Below are positions 23,161 to 33,834 of a DNA stretch of 64,000 nucleotides, in pieces. Position numbers and translations under genes: made by a program. The notes below the pieces were generated by a model. The model was not told the DNA's origin. It saw nothing but the letters and a program-made list of their open reading frames with translations, and did not search any database. Source of the DNA: Batkoa obscura (Eukaryota; Entomophthoromycota; Entomophthoromycetes; Entomophthorales; Batkoaceae). Numbering within the stretch: the first letter of the stretch is position 1; each line of letters opens with the position of its first letter. The stretch is from assembly GCA_030770535.1 (NCBI GenBank), contig JASVEC010000057.1, positions 89,756-153,755 on the forward strand, given 5' to 3'.

Positions 23161-23924
23161 ATATACTAAAAATAGCAATAAGCCATTATCAAAGCTAATT
23201 TTAAACATTTAATAAAGTTATAAATGTTTGAAAAATAAAATTAGTGTGCTGTTAAACTATGGATTAAATATCTTTGAGCAGGTATAAGGTGAAAGTATGA
23301 ATTATCCCTGTTTGAGAGATCTGGTTATTATCATATTACTTATTACAGAGTATTTCTGTAGTCATCAAAAAGTAATTGCTTCAATATGCAGTGATTATGA
23401 AATTAAAGTGAGAGACATTATTGATAAGGAAGATAGTTAAGTTAATGAGAAATCGAGAGAAAGGTGTAGGAAATAATTAACCTGTTTCCTATTCTTAAAT
23501 TAGAAGTAATCGAATAGATCAAAGTTAAATGAAGATCAATTATTTAAACATATAAATAAAAAGATACTTTATACTCCAACAAAAGCAAGGAATTCGATTG
23601 ATGACGTTGTGACTGTAGAAAACATTAATTTATTTTCAAGTAATAGTGAATTTGAGGCAAGCCCAAAATTATTTATAATTTCTCTAATTGTGCATTTACA
23701 ATTTTGATGGGATTAGAAACATGTTGATGTTTAAATTATAACAAATCCATAGAGAATAAATTAAACAATCGAATAGAAGTTGTGATAATAATATATTAAA
23801 AAAATAACTATAGGGATAAATGAATGAATAAAACTAATGAATTAATCTAAAGGGCTTCATAAGAATACAATGTATGTCAATTGCTTACTCAATCTCAAGT
23901 GAATAGGTTTGAAAAATATAAAGT

Positions 23925-24019
23925 GAAGATGTTTTTCAATTTCATCGTTTTTTCCATTTGTGACCGCCACTTGAGTGGGAAGGTCGTTAATAAAGTTCTT
24001 GAACAAAAAATATATCCTC
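23925..24019 (+). mobile_element. MITE with AAGT target duplication
   Basis: GAAGATG to TATCCTC, flanked by direct AAGT repeats at 23921-23924 and 24020-24023. Confidence 0.85.
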
Positions 24020-24404
24020 AAGTAATAATTTTTATTTTATTCTAAATCTATTTAAATTAAATTAAATATATTTGATATTAGAATTTAGTCTTCAATGTCA
24101 TAAATAGTTTCCAAAAGACTATTGATATAAAATATTTAATAATGTTATAAATATATGAAGACTAATTAATTATATAATCTAACAAAAAACATTAAAAAAA
24201 AGTATATATTATAAGATAATAAATAACCCAAATGATATTTCATTTCATTAGTCATTGTTCAATTAATCTATTAGTTATCAACTTTTTGACTAGAAAATAT
24301 AACAACATAATGTATAGATGTTTAACTAAAATCATAAATTGACTTAGAACATAGGGTTTCTGGATTCTAAATTAACTTTTAAAAAGAATTCAAAGCTATT
24401 ATCC

Positions 24405-24502
24405 GGGGGTGTTTTTTTGGCTTCATTATTTTCTCCCTCTTTTAAGCGCTATTTAAGCGGAAAAATTATTAGCAAAATTCTTAAACACAGAAATACATCC
24501 TC
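24405..24502 (+). mobile_element. MITE, GGGG-TGT family
   Basis: GGGGGTG to CATCCTC. Flanks are ATCC and ATCT, a target duplication with one difference. Confidence 0.88.
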
Positions 24503-24506
24503 ATCT

Positions 24507-26099
24507 ATTTCTTTATACGCTTTCCTATCCTTATCAGCTTCTATTATGTTTGGTATGTAAAAGTTTACTCCCCTATAAAATGATAAATTCCAAATAATTA
24601 TTTTACAACTTTCGCTTCAAAACAAACTCAAACATAATAAAATACAACATTAGTCCTTATAACTATTATTATAAAATGAAGAACCGTTGTTCTAATAAAG
24701 TAGTTTAATATAGGTCTACTTTAATTCTTTCAAAAATATGGTGCTATCAAAAACAAGCACACATTTAAAGCTTTTTAGAGACCTAATAAAAACTTGGAGA
24801 AACTTTAGAAGGGTAGATAAACTTGACCTAATTTGAATAGCTTTTCTTGAATATGTAATCAAACAAAGTATAATAAATAAAATAAATACTTAAGATAAAA
24901 CTTGTAGTATAAATTAATCATTTAGTAGTAACTTCCATTTTGTTTTAAATGGATACTCTCTTTTCAGCATATTTTGATTTGAGTTACATTCAAATGGTTC
25001 ATTAAATGAAGTGTAATTGTAATAATAACTGGCTCTAACTAGATTAAAACATTTAATATCTAATGTTGTATATTTAAATAACCACATTATTTATCGATAT
25101 TTTCCATAGCACCAACAGTAAATTGTAATTCAGAAATAAAGATAGAAGCGGAAGAGTAAAATAAGCCTAAATTTTAGTCTGGGTTAAAAATTCAAATATA
25201 TAAGCGATATTACTAGTAATATAGTGTTACTACAGTGGCATAGAACATGAACAACAAGAACTTAAAGTAGAAAGAAATTCTAATACGCAGGAAAATTTAT
25301 TGAGTATTATTATAATTACTTATCTAAGTTGATTACGTTGCATATTAAATTAATAAATAATATAACCGTTGATATTTGATATGGAAGAAAGTTTTAGATG
25401 TTTTTGTTAACTATATAGATAGCAACAAGTAGACCAAGTAATAGTACAATAATTAATTAATTACTTTTAAGGTTTCAATATAATCAGACGAATCTAATAA
25501 AAAAACTAGTGTCCAAATTCAAACTTTATCTATATATGGGATTATTATTAGATAACACATTAGCTAAATAAAATAGAAGATATCAAAATAAAAAAGCAGT
25601 CACAAAAAAATTATAATAGTTTAAATGTGCTATAATTTGCTAAACTTGGACTCAAGAATAAATCAACAATAATAAAATTAATTTAAGCTAAAAAAACAAA
25701 AAAACTGTAAAAGCCAACAATATATATACTGACTATAAACAAATCAGTAGGTTAGTTTTTATTTTGTCTTATGATTAAATAGAAAATTGAATAGCAAAAA
25801 GTAAATAACAACTTATTAAGAATAAAGTTTGTACTAGTTCTTCTATTTAGTAAATTAAAGATAATGTACGTTTTACTATTGATAACTTTTTTTGAATTCA
25901 AAAGTGTTATATAAAAGCAGAAAGCGATGTCAATATAAAGGCGTCAAGTTAAAATATATACTGATAACATTGTAGATATCATTAAATAAAATGTTAATAA
26001 TACTTCTATCTAAGTTATCAGTAATATATAAATAAAAATCCAGTAAAGTTTTTAAATCATAAAGAAACATGAAAAGGAAAGCGGCTTTTAGTTTTAATT
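24507..26099. other. Gene-free region left of the transposon
   Basis: 1.6 kb of AT-rich sequence without supported gene, RNA or repeat family. Confidence 0.5.
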
Positions 26100-26103
26100 A
26101 TAT

Positions 26104-28558
26104 GGGGCTGTCCTAATTGGTTTCAGAATCTACTTAGAAATTAATCCAAATTTAAAATTCCAAGTTTGTGTTCAATATAACGGTTAAATCTAAAAAGCCT
26201 AAAATTAAATGTCTCTATTTAAAACTTATTTTAATTGTTTCCTTTTCTTAAATAGCTAATTTTCCTAACTATATATTTTATGTTAGTTCTGTTAGATATT
26301 TAACAGATATATAATATATAACTATATGATTATATAATTATATAAATACATAATTATATAAACACAGTTATTTGACTTTATTTTTTGTTGAAATAAAAAT
26401 AAAATGCAAACTTTCATAACTAAACTTCGAAATGGAATTTTTGAAAACTTCAATACAATAGGGAGGAGTACACAATATAAACATTGTAATTCATTTACAT
26501 CAATTTTAAGAGCTACTTATAACAACCCAAGGTTCATGGAATTTTATAATAAAACAAAACAAAGAAAAGATATATTATCAAAGTTTACTATCGATAATAA
26601 TAAACTTAATCAAGTAATGTATAAAATTAGTGCTTTAAGGGAAACAGGAAACAAAAGTCAGCAAGTAGCGTTATTATCAACTATAGCTTCAGTATATTCT
26701 TTTGATGAATGTAAGAGTTTTGGGTTTAATATAAATAGAAATCAATATGATTATTCAAAAACAAGTAATAATAATAAAATATCAACATTAAAACCTATTA
26801 TTAAAAATACAAAAAAAATTAAAGATGACCAAATTGAAACTATCATACAATATTTACTAAATGATTCAACTATTTCATCAAGATTTAATAAAAAAAATAA
26901 CGATAGTAAATATTCATCAGATAATATATATATATTAAATAAAAGTAGAAGAATGATATATAGTAAATATTTGAATGATCTAAGAGATAAAGCAGTAGCC
27001 AGGTCAACGTTCTTTAAATATATACCAACTAATTTCAAAAATCCAGCAAGAAAAACGGATCTATGTAATATATGTACCCAGTATACAGTTAGAAAAAAGT
27101 TATTTGAAAATAAAATAAATACAGCAAAAAACAAAGCAGAGATACAAGAAATTTTCAACGAAGAAGAAAAATTATACAAATTACATAAATTCTGTGTTGA
27201 TACTCAAAAAAACACATTTAATGAAACTATCAAAAAATTAAATAACAAAAGTTGTATAATAGTTTTAGATTTTAAACAAAATATGGAAATAGGGACAAGA
27301 CCAGATTCAATAAATTTAGATCATTATAATAAACAAGCTATATCAGTATTAGGCTTTGGTGTATTATATTTAAAAGATGATAAAACAATAGGCAAAGTTT
27401 ACTTTGATTATTTATCTGAAATATTGAATCATGATTCAGCATATGCAGGAGATTGTTTAATCGATTTAATCTCTACAGAGCTTCTATTTAAAAAGTTTAC
27501 AAAAATTAATATATGGGCAGATACAGGAAATCATTTTAGATCCCAAGAGTTCTTACATTATATGTTTAAAGAAATTCATAAAATAAATAGTAGTTTGAAT
27601 GTTAATCTTAATTTTTTTGCTGAGCATCATGGAAAAAGTATAGTTGATGGACATTTTGGAAACCTTTCAAAATGGAAAAGTAGTTTTGAAGCGTTAGGTA
27701 AAATAGAAGATATCGATCAATTAATTTCAAGATTTGAGGCTTTTATTTGCGAGCATAATAAAATTAATAACTCGACTGTTAATAATGGGAAAACAGATAT
27801 AATTTTTAAAAAGTATAAAAGAAACAAAAATACAAAAAGAATAATAGAGATGCAGGGCATTAAGAAGTATTTACACTTTATTAAACATAACAATAAACTA
27901 CATTGTTATCCAGTATCTGATACATCAAAAAAAAGCGATATAGTCCCAATTAAAGTTATAGAGTCTATAGAAAACAGAAAAATTAAAAGATCGATCCCAG
28001 CTTACCTTACGAAGATAACAGAGAATTTGAAAATTTCGATATTTACTAAGCAAGTAAGTAGTTTGTTGAATGATAGAAATAGATTGTTAAATGTTAGGAT
28101 TACTTAAGTTATTAATAGCTAAGTTAATAAATAGTCAAAGAACAAGTAACTGTAATAATATGTAAAAACTATTATTACTTGTACTATATAGGGATGGTTA
28201 ATTATAGTTTTGGGGCTGACCACTCCCTCCCATGCAGCTATTTATTAACTTGGCAATATATTAATAATGTAATTATAACATTAAAGTAGTTTATTTATTT
28301 GATAATAAATCTACGATGTTGGTTATAAAGCAGTTGATAATAAATATTTCTCAATTAAGCTTTATAAGAACATGTATTTAAGATCTAGTAGAAATTCAAC
28401 TAACTTACAGTATGAGCTATAATAGAATGATTTAGAACTGTGTTTGGGTACTTTTGTTTTAATAAAAGATGTGATTTTATAGAATTTTAAGCGAAGTTTT
28501 TAAAATACAAAATTTTTCAAAAATTGGATAAAATAATGAAACTAATTCAGACAACCCC
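26104..28558 (+). mobile_element. Complete DNA transposon, likely Sola-like
   Basis: A 2455-bp element with inverted ends GGGGCTGTCCTAATTGGTTT (left) and GGGGTTGTCTGAATTAGTTT (right, other strand), flanked by ATAT at 26100-26103 and 28559-28562. It holds one long intact transposase frame, so it may be functional. Inside the right end, an inverted pair (AAGTTAATAAATAG near 28123, CTATTTATTAACTT near 28242) and a hairpin near 28143-28183 lie downstream of the gene. Four-bp A-W-D-T target duplications, G-rich tips and a D/D/D-type transposase match what I recall of the Sola2 group. The superfamily name is recollection, not proven. Confidence 0.85.
26404..28107 (+). CDS. Transposase of the 2.46-kb element
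   Basis: An intact frame of 567 residues. Candidate acidic catalytic residues are D289 in VLDFKQN, D373 in WADTGNHF, then E407 in FFAEHHGKS and D415 in VDGHFG, in the order expected for an RNase H-fold (DDE/DDD) transposase. A CNIC pair at C221/C224 may belong to a zinc-binding insert. The N-terminal ~200 residues are basic and could hold the DNA-binding domain. Downstream of D415 the protein is basic with FEAFICEHN and an Ile/Lys-rich end. Composition is even more Asn/Lys/Ile-rich than the host genes. It presumably excises and integrates this element and the many small derivatives sharing its ends. No accessory gene is present in the element. Confidence 0.85.
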   Translation: MQTFITKLRNGIFENFNTIGRSTQYKHCNSFTSILRATYNNPRFMEFYNKTKQRKDILSKFTIDNNKLNQVMYKISALRETGNKSQQVALLSTIASVYSFDECKSFGFNINRNQYDYSKTSNNNKISTLKPIIKNTKKIKDDQIETIIQYLLNDSTISSRFNKKNNDSKYSSDNIYILNKSRRMIYSKYLNDLRDKAVARSTFFKYIPTNFKNPARKTDLCNICTQYTVRKKLFENKINTAKNKAEIQEIFNEEEKLYKLHKFCVDTQKNTFNETIKKLNNKSCIIVLDFKQNMEIGTRPDSINLDHYNKQAISVLGFGVLYLKDDKTIGKVYFDYLSEILNHDSAYAGDCLIDLISTELLFKKFTKINIWADTGNHFRSQEFLHYMFKEIHKINSSLNVNLNFFAEHHGKSIVDGHFGNLSKWKSSFEALGKIEDIDQLISRFEAFICEHNKINNSTVNNGKTDIIFKKYKRNKNTKRIIEMQGIKKYLHFIKHNNKLHCYPVSDTSKKSDIVPIKVIESIENRKIKRSIPAYLTKITENLKISIFTKQVSSLLNDRNRLLNVRIT

Positions 28559-28562
28559 ATAT

Positions 28563-29553
28563 GTTAAATAAAAGCTGAAAACTAAATATCAAATTGTTAA
28601 AACTAAGTTATCACTGTTCAATAATATAATTTATTGAAGCTATTTTTAAGTTTGACTATAATCTAATTGTTTTAATATTATTAATAGTTATTGAATAGAT
28701 CAACTAAAGTAGAAGCAAATTAGATATAGCTTATTATGTTTCACTATAAATGACAGGTCAATTACTAGAAATACACTCAAATAAATTACTAAATAAGAGC
28801 ACATATTAATAGCTTACAAATGATAAGTACACAATTGATAGTATTAAAATCAACTTACCACCAGTGTCACTAAAGAAAGAGACTTAAAACCACCAACGCC
28901 ACCAAACCAAGAGAGTCAATACCATAAAGTTGTGATTACTAGTACCAGAAAGAAAGAAAGTAAAAAAGTAAGAATTAAAATAGGGGAGAAAGTATAATAA
29001 ATCTTAGTTTTTTACACCTTTCAGATTTGTTAAAACTAGCTTGAAATATACTAAGTAAAGTTTAAGTTTAGCTGTAAGATTGATTATGGTATAATGAAAG
29101 ATTATATTACGACTTTTCATTAGATAGTTATAAATAATAAAGAGTTTTGATTTGATAATGAATGAATGAATAAACAACTGATTTAGATAAATAGTCAGCT
29201 ACTTATAAACTATATATTTAAATACTTGATTCATTAAAACCAAAATAATATATAGATATATAGTTTTATATGTAAGTCAAAAGATGGATTTTAATTAATT
29301 AACTATAAAGGTAATATAATATAAATATATACTTTTGTTGAGTGATTTTTTGAAACCTGAGTCAAACTAAACTATAATAAGCTACTGATAATCATAAACA
29401 AACTTTAAATTTGTATCAGTACATTGATTTATAGGTTCAAAGCTACAATGGTTGTAAATATATAAGTTTAGATCCATGCTAATATATGAAAATAAAGCTA
29501 TTATTATATAAACATCTTCGAAATTAATGTTTAAATATCATGTTATTTAATAC
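28563..29553. other. Gene-free region right of the transposon
   Basis: AT-rich, no supported gene. Confidence 0.5.
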
Positions 29554-29645
29554 GGGAATGTTTTTTTTGGTTTCGCCACTTGTATTTTTTAAGCGCTATT
29601 TGAGTAGAAAGGGTACCAGTAAGATTCTTAAAAAAATACATGTCT
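29554..29645 (+). mobile_element. Diverged MITE
   Basis: GGGAATG to CATGTCT with flanks ATAC/ATAT. The core GGTTTCGCCACTT and AAGCGCTATTTGAGT are clear. Confidence 0.8.
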
Positions 29646-29649
29646 ATAT

Positions 29650-30309
29650 CTAATTCAGAGTGAAGATTTTATAATGCAAGTTTTAGGGTTGTTTCTATAA
29701 AAATAATTAAAAGTATATTGTAACTCTTAGAGAAATAAAGTTAAACCAAAATAAACAGAAGGGTAGCTAGTTGTTATATCAAATTTGATTTTTGTTTTAA
29801 AAGCCTAATTATTTAAGCTTAATGCAGTTATATATTTTGAAATACTCAAATTAATTAGTACTTATTAGGTTTAATTTACTTCCATAAAAAGTAACTCAAT
29901 CTTTGGAGGCTACACTTTTAAAAATATCAAAGCACACTTTTAAGTAAATAATTAATATATATTATTTGTTGGTAAGATTTAGTAATAGCCAATTATTTTT
30001 TAGAATAATGCCTATAAATATATAGGAGTGTCCTGTATGCTCCTGGCATTTGTTTGAAATTTTTATTGCTTTTTTATGGCGTATATTTATGAATAAAACA
30101 AATAATATTAAACCTTAATATTCGGAGATAGTAAGTAGAATAAACTATTTCTAAAGGCCGAATTTGATATTGTGCCTTTTTAATATTACAACAGTTGATA
30201 AAATAAATTTAAAATACAGTCTATTAATACCATTTAAACAATTTGAGATTTAATATTTAAACCCTCACCCTCATAAAATAAGTAAAAAAGATTAGATAAC
30301 GATTTTACT
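29650..30309. other. Intergenic AT-rich DNA
   Basis: Nothing recognised. Confidence 0.5.
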
Positions 30310-30313
30310 ATTT

Positions 30314-30410
30314 GGGGGTGTTTTTTTTGGCTTCATTATTTTATCCATTTTTTTAGCGCTATTTAAGCGAAAAATTTGAGTAAAATTCTTAAACATAAAA
30401 ATACACCCCC
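30314..30410 (+). mobile_element. MITE with ATTT target duplication
   Basis: GGGGGTG to CACCCCC, flanked by direct ATTT at 30310-30313 and 30411-30414. This is a second non-palindromic duplication proving the 4-bp length. Confidence 0.93.
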
Positions 30411-30620
30411 ATTTACTATTTACAGATAATTAGGGTATGGTAAATAACGGGCAATTTAGTCAATGTTTTATTATTGGTATAGCTTTGAAAAGTCCATAAA
30501 GTAGAAAAGCCTCCTTCCCAAACTATAAGGCAGTAGAACTGCCATATTTGATTCAGTATTTTGTTCATTTTTATCTGACATGATATGAAAGGTTTATTAA
30601 ATAATGAAATGAATAAATAT

Positions 30621-30680
30621 ATTTTAGCATTTGTTTGCTTTTTTATGCTTAACTCTAACAAAGTTTTACTTTCATTAAGT
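30621..30680 (+). promoter_or_regulatory. Conserved promoter-proximal block
   Basis: Contains TTTAGCATTTG, then TTTTATGCTTAA, then GTTTT and TCATTA, about 100 bp before the ATG at 30778. The same order and distance recur before the TF-like genes starting at 51345 and 55788, and weakly at 59209. Confidence 0.6.
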
Positions 30681-30777
30681 ACTTTTATGCTTTTATTATC
30701 CATTTTATGTTCAAGATTAATTTTAATGCAACTAAAATAATATAAAGCTAAAGGGATAAACAAAAAAGAATTTAACT

Positions 30778-32529
30778 ATGGAGTTGAAATCAAAAGCAAA
30801 GACAAGAAGTAGAGTAGATGAAGTGAAGTTAAAAATAGATGGCATTGACTGCACATTAAACAACATACTTAGGCAGCTAGATTCATATCCGAGCTTAGAA
30901 TTCAAACAAAGAGTAAATGGTAATCATTTTAATATTTTGTTAGCGTTTAATTTATTTCTAGAATATTTAAAGTGGATTGAAAAAGTAATCAAAATTAAAA
31001 ATCAAGAAATCAAGTATAATGATAATGAAACCTTTAAAGAAATTTCTCAGTTTAAAATTATATTACAAAGGAATTATAAACTTAATGCTATTTTATTACT
31101 TTCACAGTATAACACAGGATTAAAAAATAGCACTATCATGAAAACGGATCAGGTTTATAATCAATTTTTAGAATATGGCTCCATTTTTTTCTTAACAGTT
31201 GTAGACCCATATAGATTATGGCTAGATAAATTTAATTTTAAGGCAATTTTAACAAAAAAAGAGCCTAACATTTTATCTTATACTTTAATTGCTGTCCTTG
31301 CTTGTTTTACTCTTCCATGTAATAGCTTAGTTTATAAACAAATTTATCGAAAAGCTTTGAGGGGAATAAAATCAATCTTGCCCCAATCTTATTCTAATCC
31401 AAGTTATAGCTGTGTAGTAGCTTTAGGATTATTATCTTATATTAGCTTGTCTCGCTCTAATTACGTTCTTACTAAACGCTATTTTTTAGATGCTGTAAGA
31501 ATGGCTCAATGTTTAGGGCGTAATATTAATTACCCTTCTCCTAATGAATTCAATGCTATGAACATAAAATATAATGAGCTATCTTTAGGCAGAAGTATAT
31601 GGAAAACCCTTTACATTACCTATTTGACTATTTTATCTTGTATTCCAGATATACCTTTCATTAAATTTGATGTTGAAGATCCTCTACATTTATTTATAAA
31701 AGATCAAAATAGATGTAATATTATCAAAAAAATAGTTTATAAGGCTGTAACTAACTTACCATATCTATATATTGAAGATTATATTGAAGTAAAAATGAAA
31801 ATAGCAGCTCATATTCAAAAAGTAAAAGAAAATTGCGGAAGACATAATGACTATTCTAATATATCTATTAACGCTTTACTTTTACCTCAAGATGAACTTA
31901 TAAATTGTTTGACGATATTATTGAATTTAATTCAAGATCAAAAGTTAATAAGAGATGAATGCGATTATACTTTAGAAGAAATAGTTGAAAAAATCGATAA
32001 TTATGAATTTAATTTCAAACGATACCTTAAAGTATTGATTGAACAGGTCATTATTACCCTTTATTACCCATCTGTTATGGTCTATCCACAACCTATTCAC
32101 TTCTCAAAATCAGTATTAAAGTTACTGTTTCATCACTCTAATCAAGTTATTACTTATTGCTTAAACAGAGGTTTAGTTAAAAAATATGATGAAGAGCTAT
32201 TTACTAGAATCCAGCAATACGGTTTTAAACATCAATGTCAATCTAATATTTATGTACCTTTTTATTATCAAATTTATCATTGTTTTTTTGTACTTATTAA
32301 TTTATTACATCAAACTTCCGGTTCATTAGAGGAGGATATAGTTACTATGGTTAATGAAGCTAAAATTAAATGTGTATCATTAGTTAAAGAGCTTTATAAA
32401 GTATCGAAATCTAATAATAGAAAACATGCCAAAGATTCTATTAATGCATTAAATCAGATCAAGTGCTGTATAAATCGATTTCAGTTACCTCCAAGTTTAA
32501 CAGAAGAGTTATCTGTATATTTTAATTGA
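30778..32529 (+). CDS. Zinc-cluster-less fungal TF-domain protein (member 2)
   Basis: Open from ATG to TGA (583 codons unspliced), but it almost certainly has an intron. Exon 1 30778-30919 (142 nt) is followed by a 42-nt GTAATC...TTCTAG intron, 30920-30961, that is stop-free and in frame; exon 2 is 30962-32529. The spliced product is about 569 residues. The N-terminus (KAKTRSRVDEVKLKIDG) resembles the basic linker and coiled coil that follow a Zn2Cys6 cluster, but no cysteine cluster precedes it. Residues ~140-240 form the middle-homology-like domain: LSYTLIAVLACFTLP, IYRKALRGIKSIL, VVALGLLSYISLS, DAVRMAQCLG. A helical C-terminal half ends in a CCINRFQLP motif shared by all paralogues. Its role is unknown; a co-regulator or decoy of true TFs is possible. 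Confidence 0.8.
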   Translation: MELKSKAKTRSRVDEVKLKIDGIDCTLNNILRQLDSYPSLEFKQRVNGNHFNILLAFNLFLEYLKWIEKVIKIKNQEIKYNDNETFKEISQFKIILQRNYKLNAILLLSQYNTGLKNSTIMKTDQVYNQFLEYGSIFFLTVVDPYRLWLDKFNFKAILTKKEPNILSYTLIAVLACFTLPCNSLVYKQIYRKALRGIKSILPQSYSNPSYSCVVALGLLSYISLSRSNYVLTKRYFLDAVRMAQCLGRNINYPSPNEFNAMNIKYNELSLGRSIWKTLYITYLTILSCIPDIPFIKFDVEDPLHLFIKDQNRCNIIKKIVYKAVTNLPYLYIEDYIEVKMKIAAHIQKVKENCGRHNDYSNISINALLLPQDELINCLTILLNLIQDQKLIRDECDYTLEEIVEKIDNYEFNFKRYLKVLIEQVIITLYYPSVMVYPQPIHFSKSVLKLLFHHSNQVITYCLNRGLVKKYDEELFTRIQQYGFKHQCQSNIYVPFYYQIYHCFFVLINLLHQTSGSLEEDIVTMVNEAKIKCVSLVKELYKVSKSNNRKHAKDSINALNQIKCCINRFQLPPSLTEELSVYFN

Positions 32530-33731
32530 GATTGGTAATATTATTACAATAAATTATAAAAATTCAAATAGTTTTCAATATTTCACTTTTTTAATATACA
32601 TCATTAATTTTTGGTAGAATTTATAAGTTGGTTTATATCAGTTTTGTTTTGCTTATTAAAAAGCAATGTTTATTTTTTTATGTCATTTAGGTGAAGTACT
32701 GGCTATTTTTTCATATTCTTGAAAGATTCATATGACTCGCAAGTATTTTATTTAGTATAAAAATTGATAAACAATATAGAAAGGGAAGATAACCCATTTT
32801 TTCAAGCCTTTTTGACCATTGTTATCTTTAACTAAATGAAGCTTAGACCATTCAAATTCCTTAACTCATGTTATTTCAATTCCTTAAATAAAGGTAGTAT
32901 AGTAATGCTATTATCCTTGTTTGAAGAAGAGTACTAGGTATTTTTATAGAATACTTTTTAGCCACTAATAGATGAAAAAAGCTTAATTATATTTCTCGAA
33001 AATCAGTTTCAATATTTTTAAAATTAAGTTTTATTTTTTAAGAATTTACTAACAATCTTTTGACTCAAATAGTGCTTAAAAAATGGAAAAATAATGAGAT
33101 CAGAAACATCCCCAAATGCATCTCGACTAATAGTCTCAGTAGTATCTTGTTTTTAACAAATATGTAATCCTTTAAAAAGACTGAGTAATAATACTGAAGA
33201 AAAAGAAGCTAGTCTATGCAAAATCCTTTTTAACATGGTAAGGTTTAAAGTATGATTTTTTAACACCAATAGCTCATTTTTTAAGAATATAGTTTTGAAT
33301 TAATAGTGATTTATAAGTTTGTGGTAAAAAGTATAAAATTAAATAATATAAGAAAAATGATTTTTTATTAAATACTATATGATAAAAAACAAATATAACG
33401 GGAAGAATAGTGTATTTTCAAGGAAAGATATTGTACCAAAATTGAAGCTGACTAATTTAGAAGAGGGAGTATTAGTTAGCTATATACTTGAACTGATTTT
33501 CAAACGATTTCCCTTGAACACGCTTACATGAAAAATATAGCTGATCAACTTTTTTCTAAACATGAGGTGTCACCAGTTAGTAAAACCTAGGTTGGCAACT
33601 TTTATAAAGAAGCCAAAAATTTGAACTTGCCTAAATAAAAAATATGATATCGAAGAGCTAAAAATAAGTATGTTAGTTTAGTATTGTCAAAAAGATTATT
33701 GTAGAGTATGGCATATATATAAATAATATAT
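32530..33731. other. Intergenic region with a decayed MITE
   Basis: Three-prime flank of the TF-like gene. Apart from the MITE at 33022-33113, nothing recognised. Confidence 0.5.
33022..33113 (-). mobile_element. Decayed MITE
   Basis: Right end (ATCAGAAACATCCCC) and core are clear; the left tip has lost the G run. Confidence 0.7.
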
Positions 33732-33830
33732 GGGGATGTATTTTTGTGTCTAAGAATTTTACTAACAATTTTTCCGTTTAAATAGCGCTTAAAAAATGGA
33801 AAAAATAATGAAGTCAAAAAAAACACTCTC
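33732..33830 (-). mobile_element. MITE, GGGG-TGT family
   Basis: GGGGATG to CACTCTC, flanked by ATAT. Confidence 0.92.
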
Positions 33831-33834
33831 ATAT

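Larger units (their letters stand above)
22800..24060 (+). pseudogene. Decayed homologue of the gene at 3-1259
   Basis: Fragments match the first gene and its other relic near 62.6-64 kb: PTSELKIS upstream, then SNKPLSKL, LLNYGLN, CLRDL...LLITEYFCS, a segment like ARNSIDDVVTVENINLF, and EYNVCQLLTQSQ. It is broken by many stops and indels and carries two MITEs (23062-23160, 23925-24019). The 3' third is not recognisable after the second MITE. One frame upstream reads ECGMCILNKLINHSCLLTC, which could be a remnant of a cysteine-rich DNA-binding cluster, but this is weak. Confidence 0.75.

Noticed and set aside
26751-27179. 142-codon minus-strand frame inside the transposase
   Set aside because: Antisense shadow of AT-rich coding sequence.
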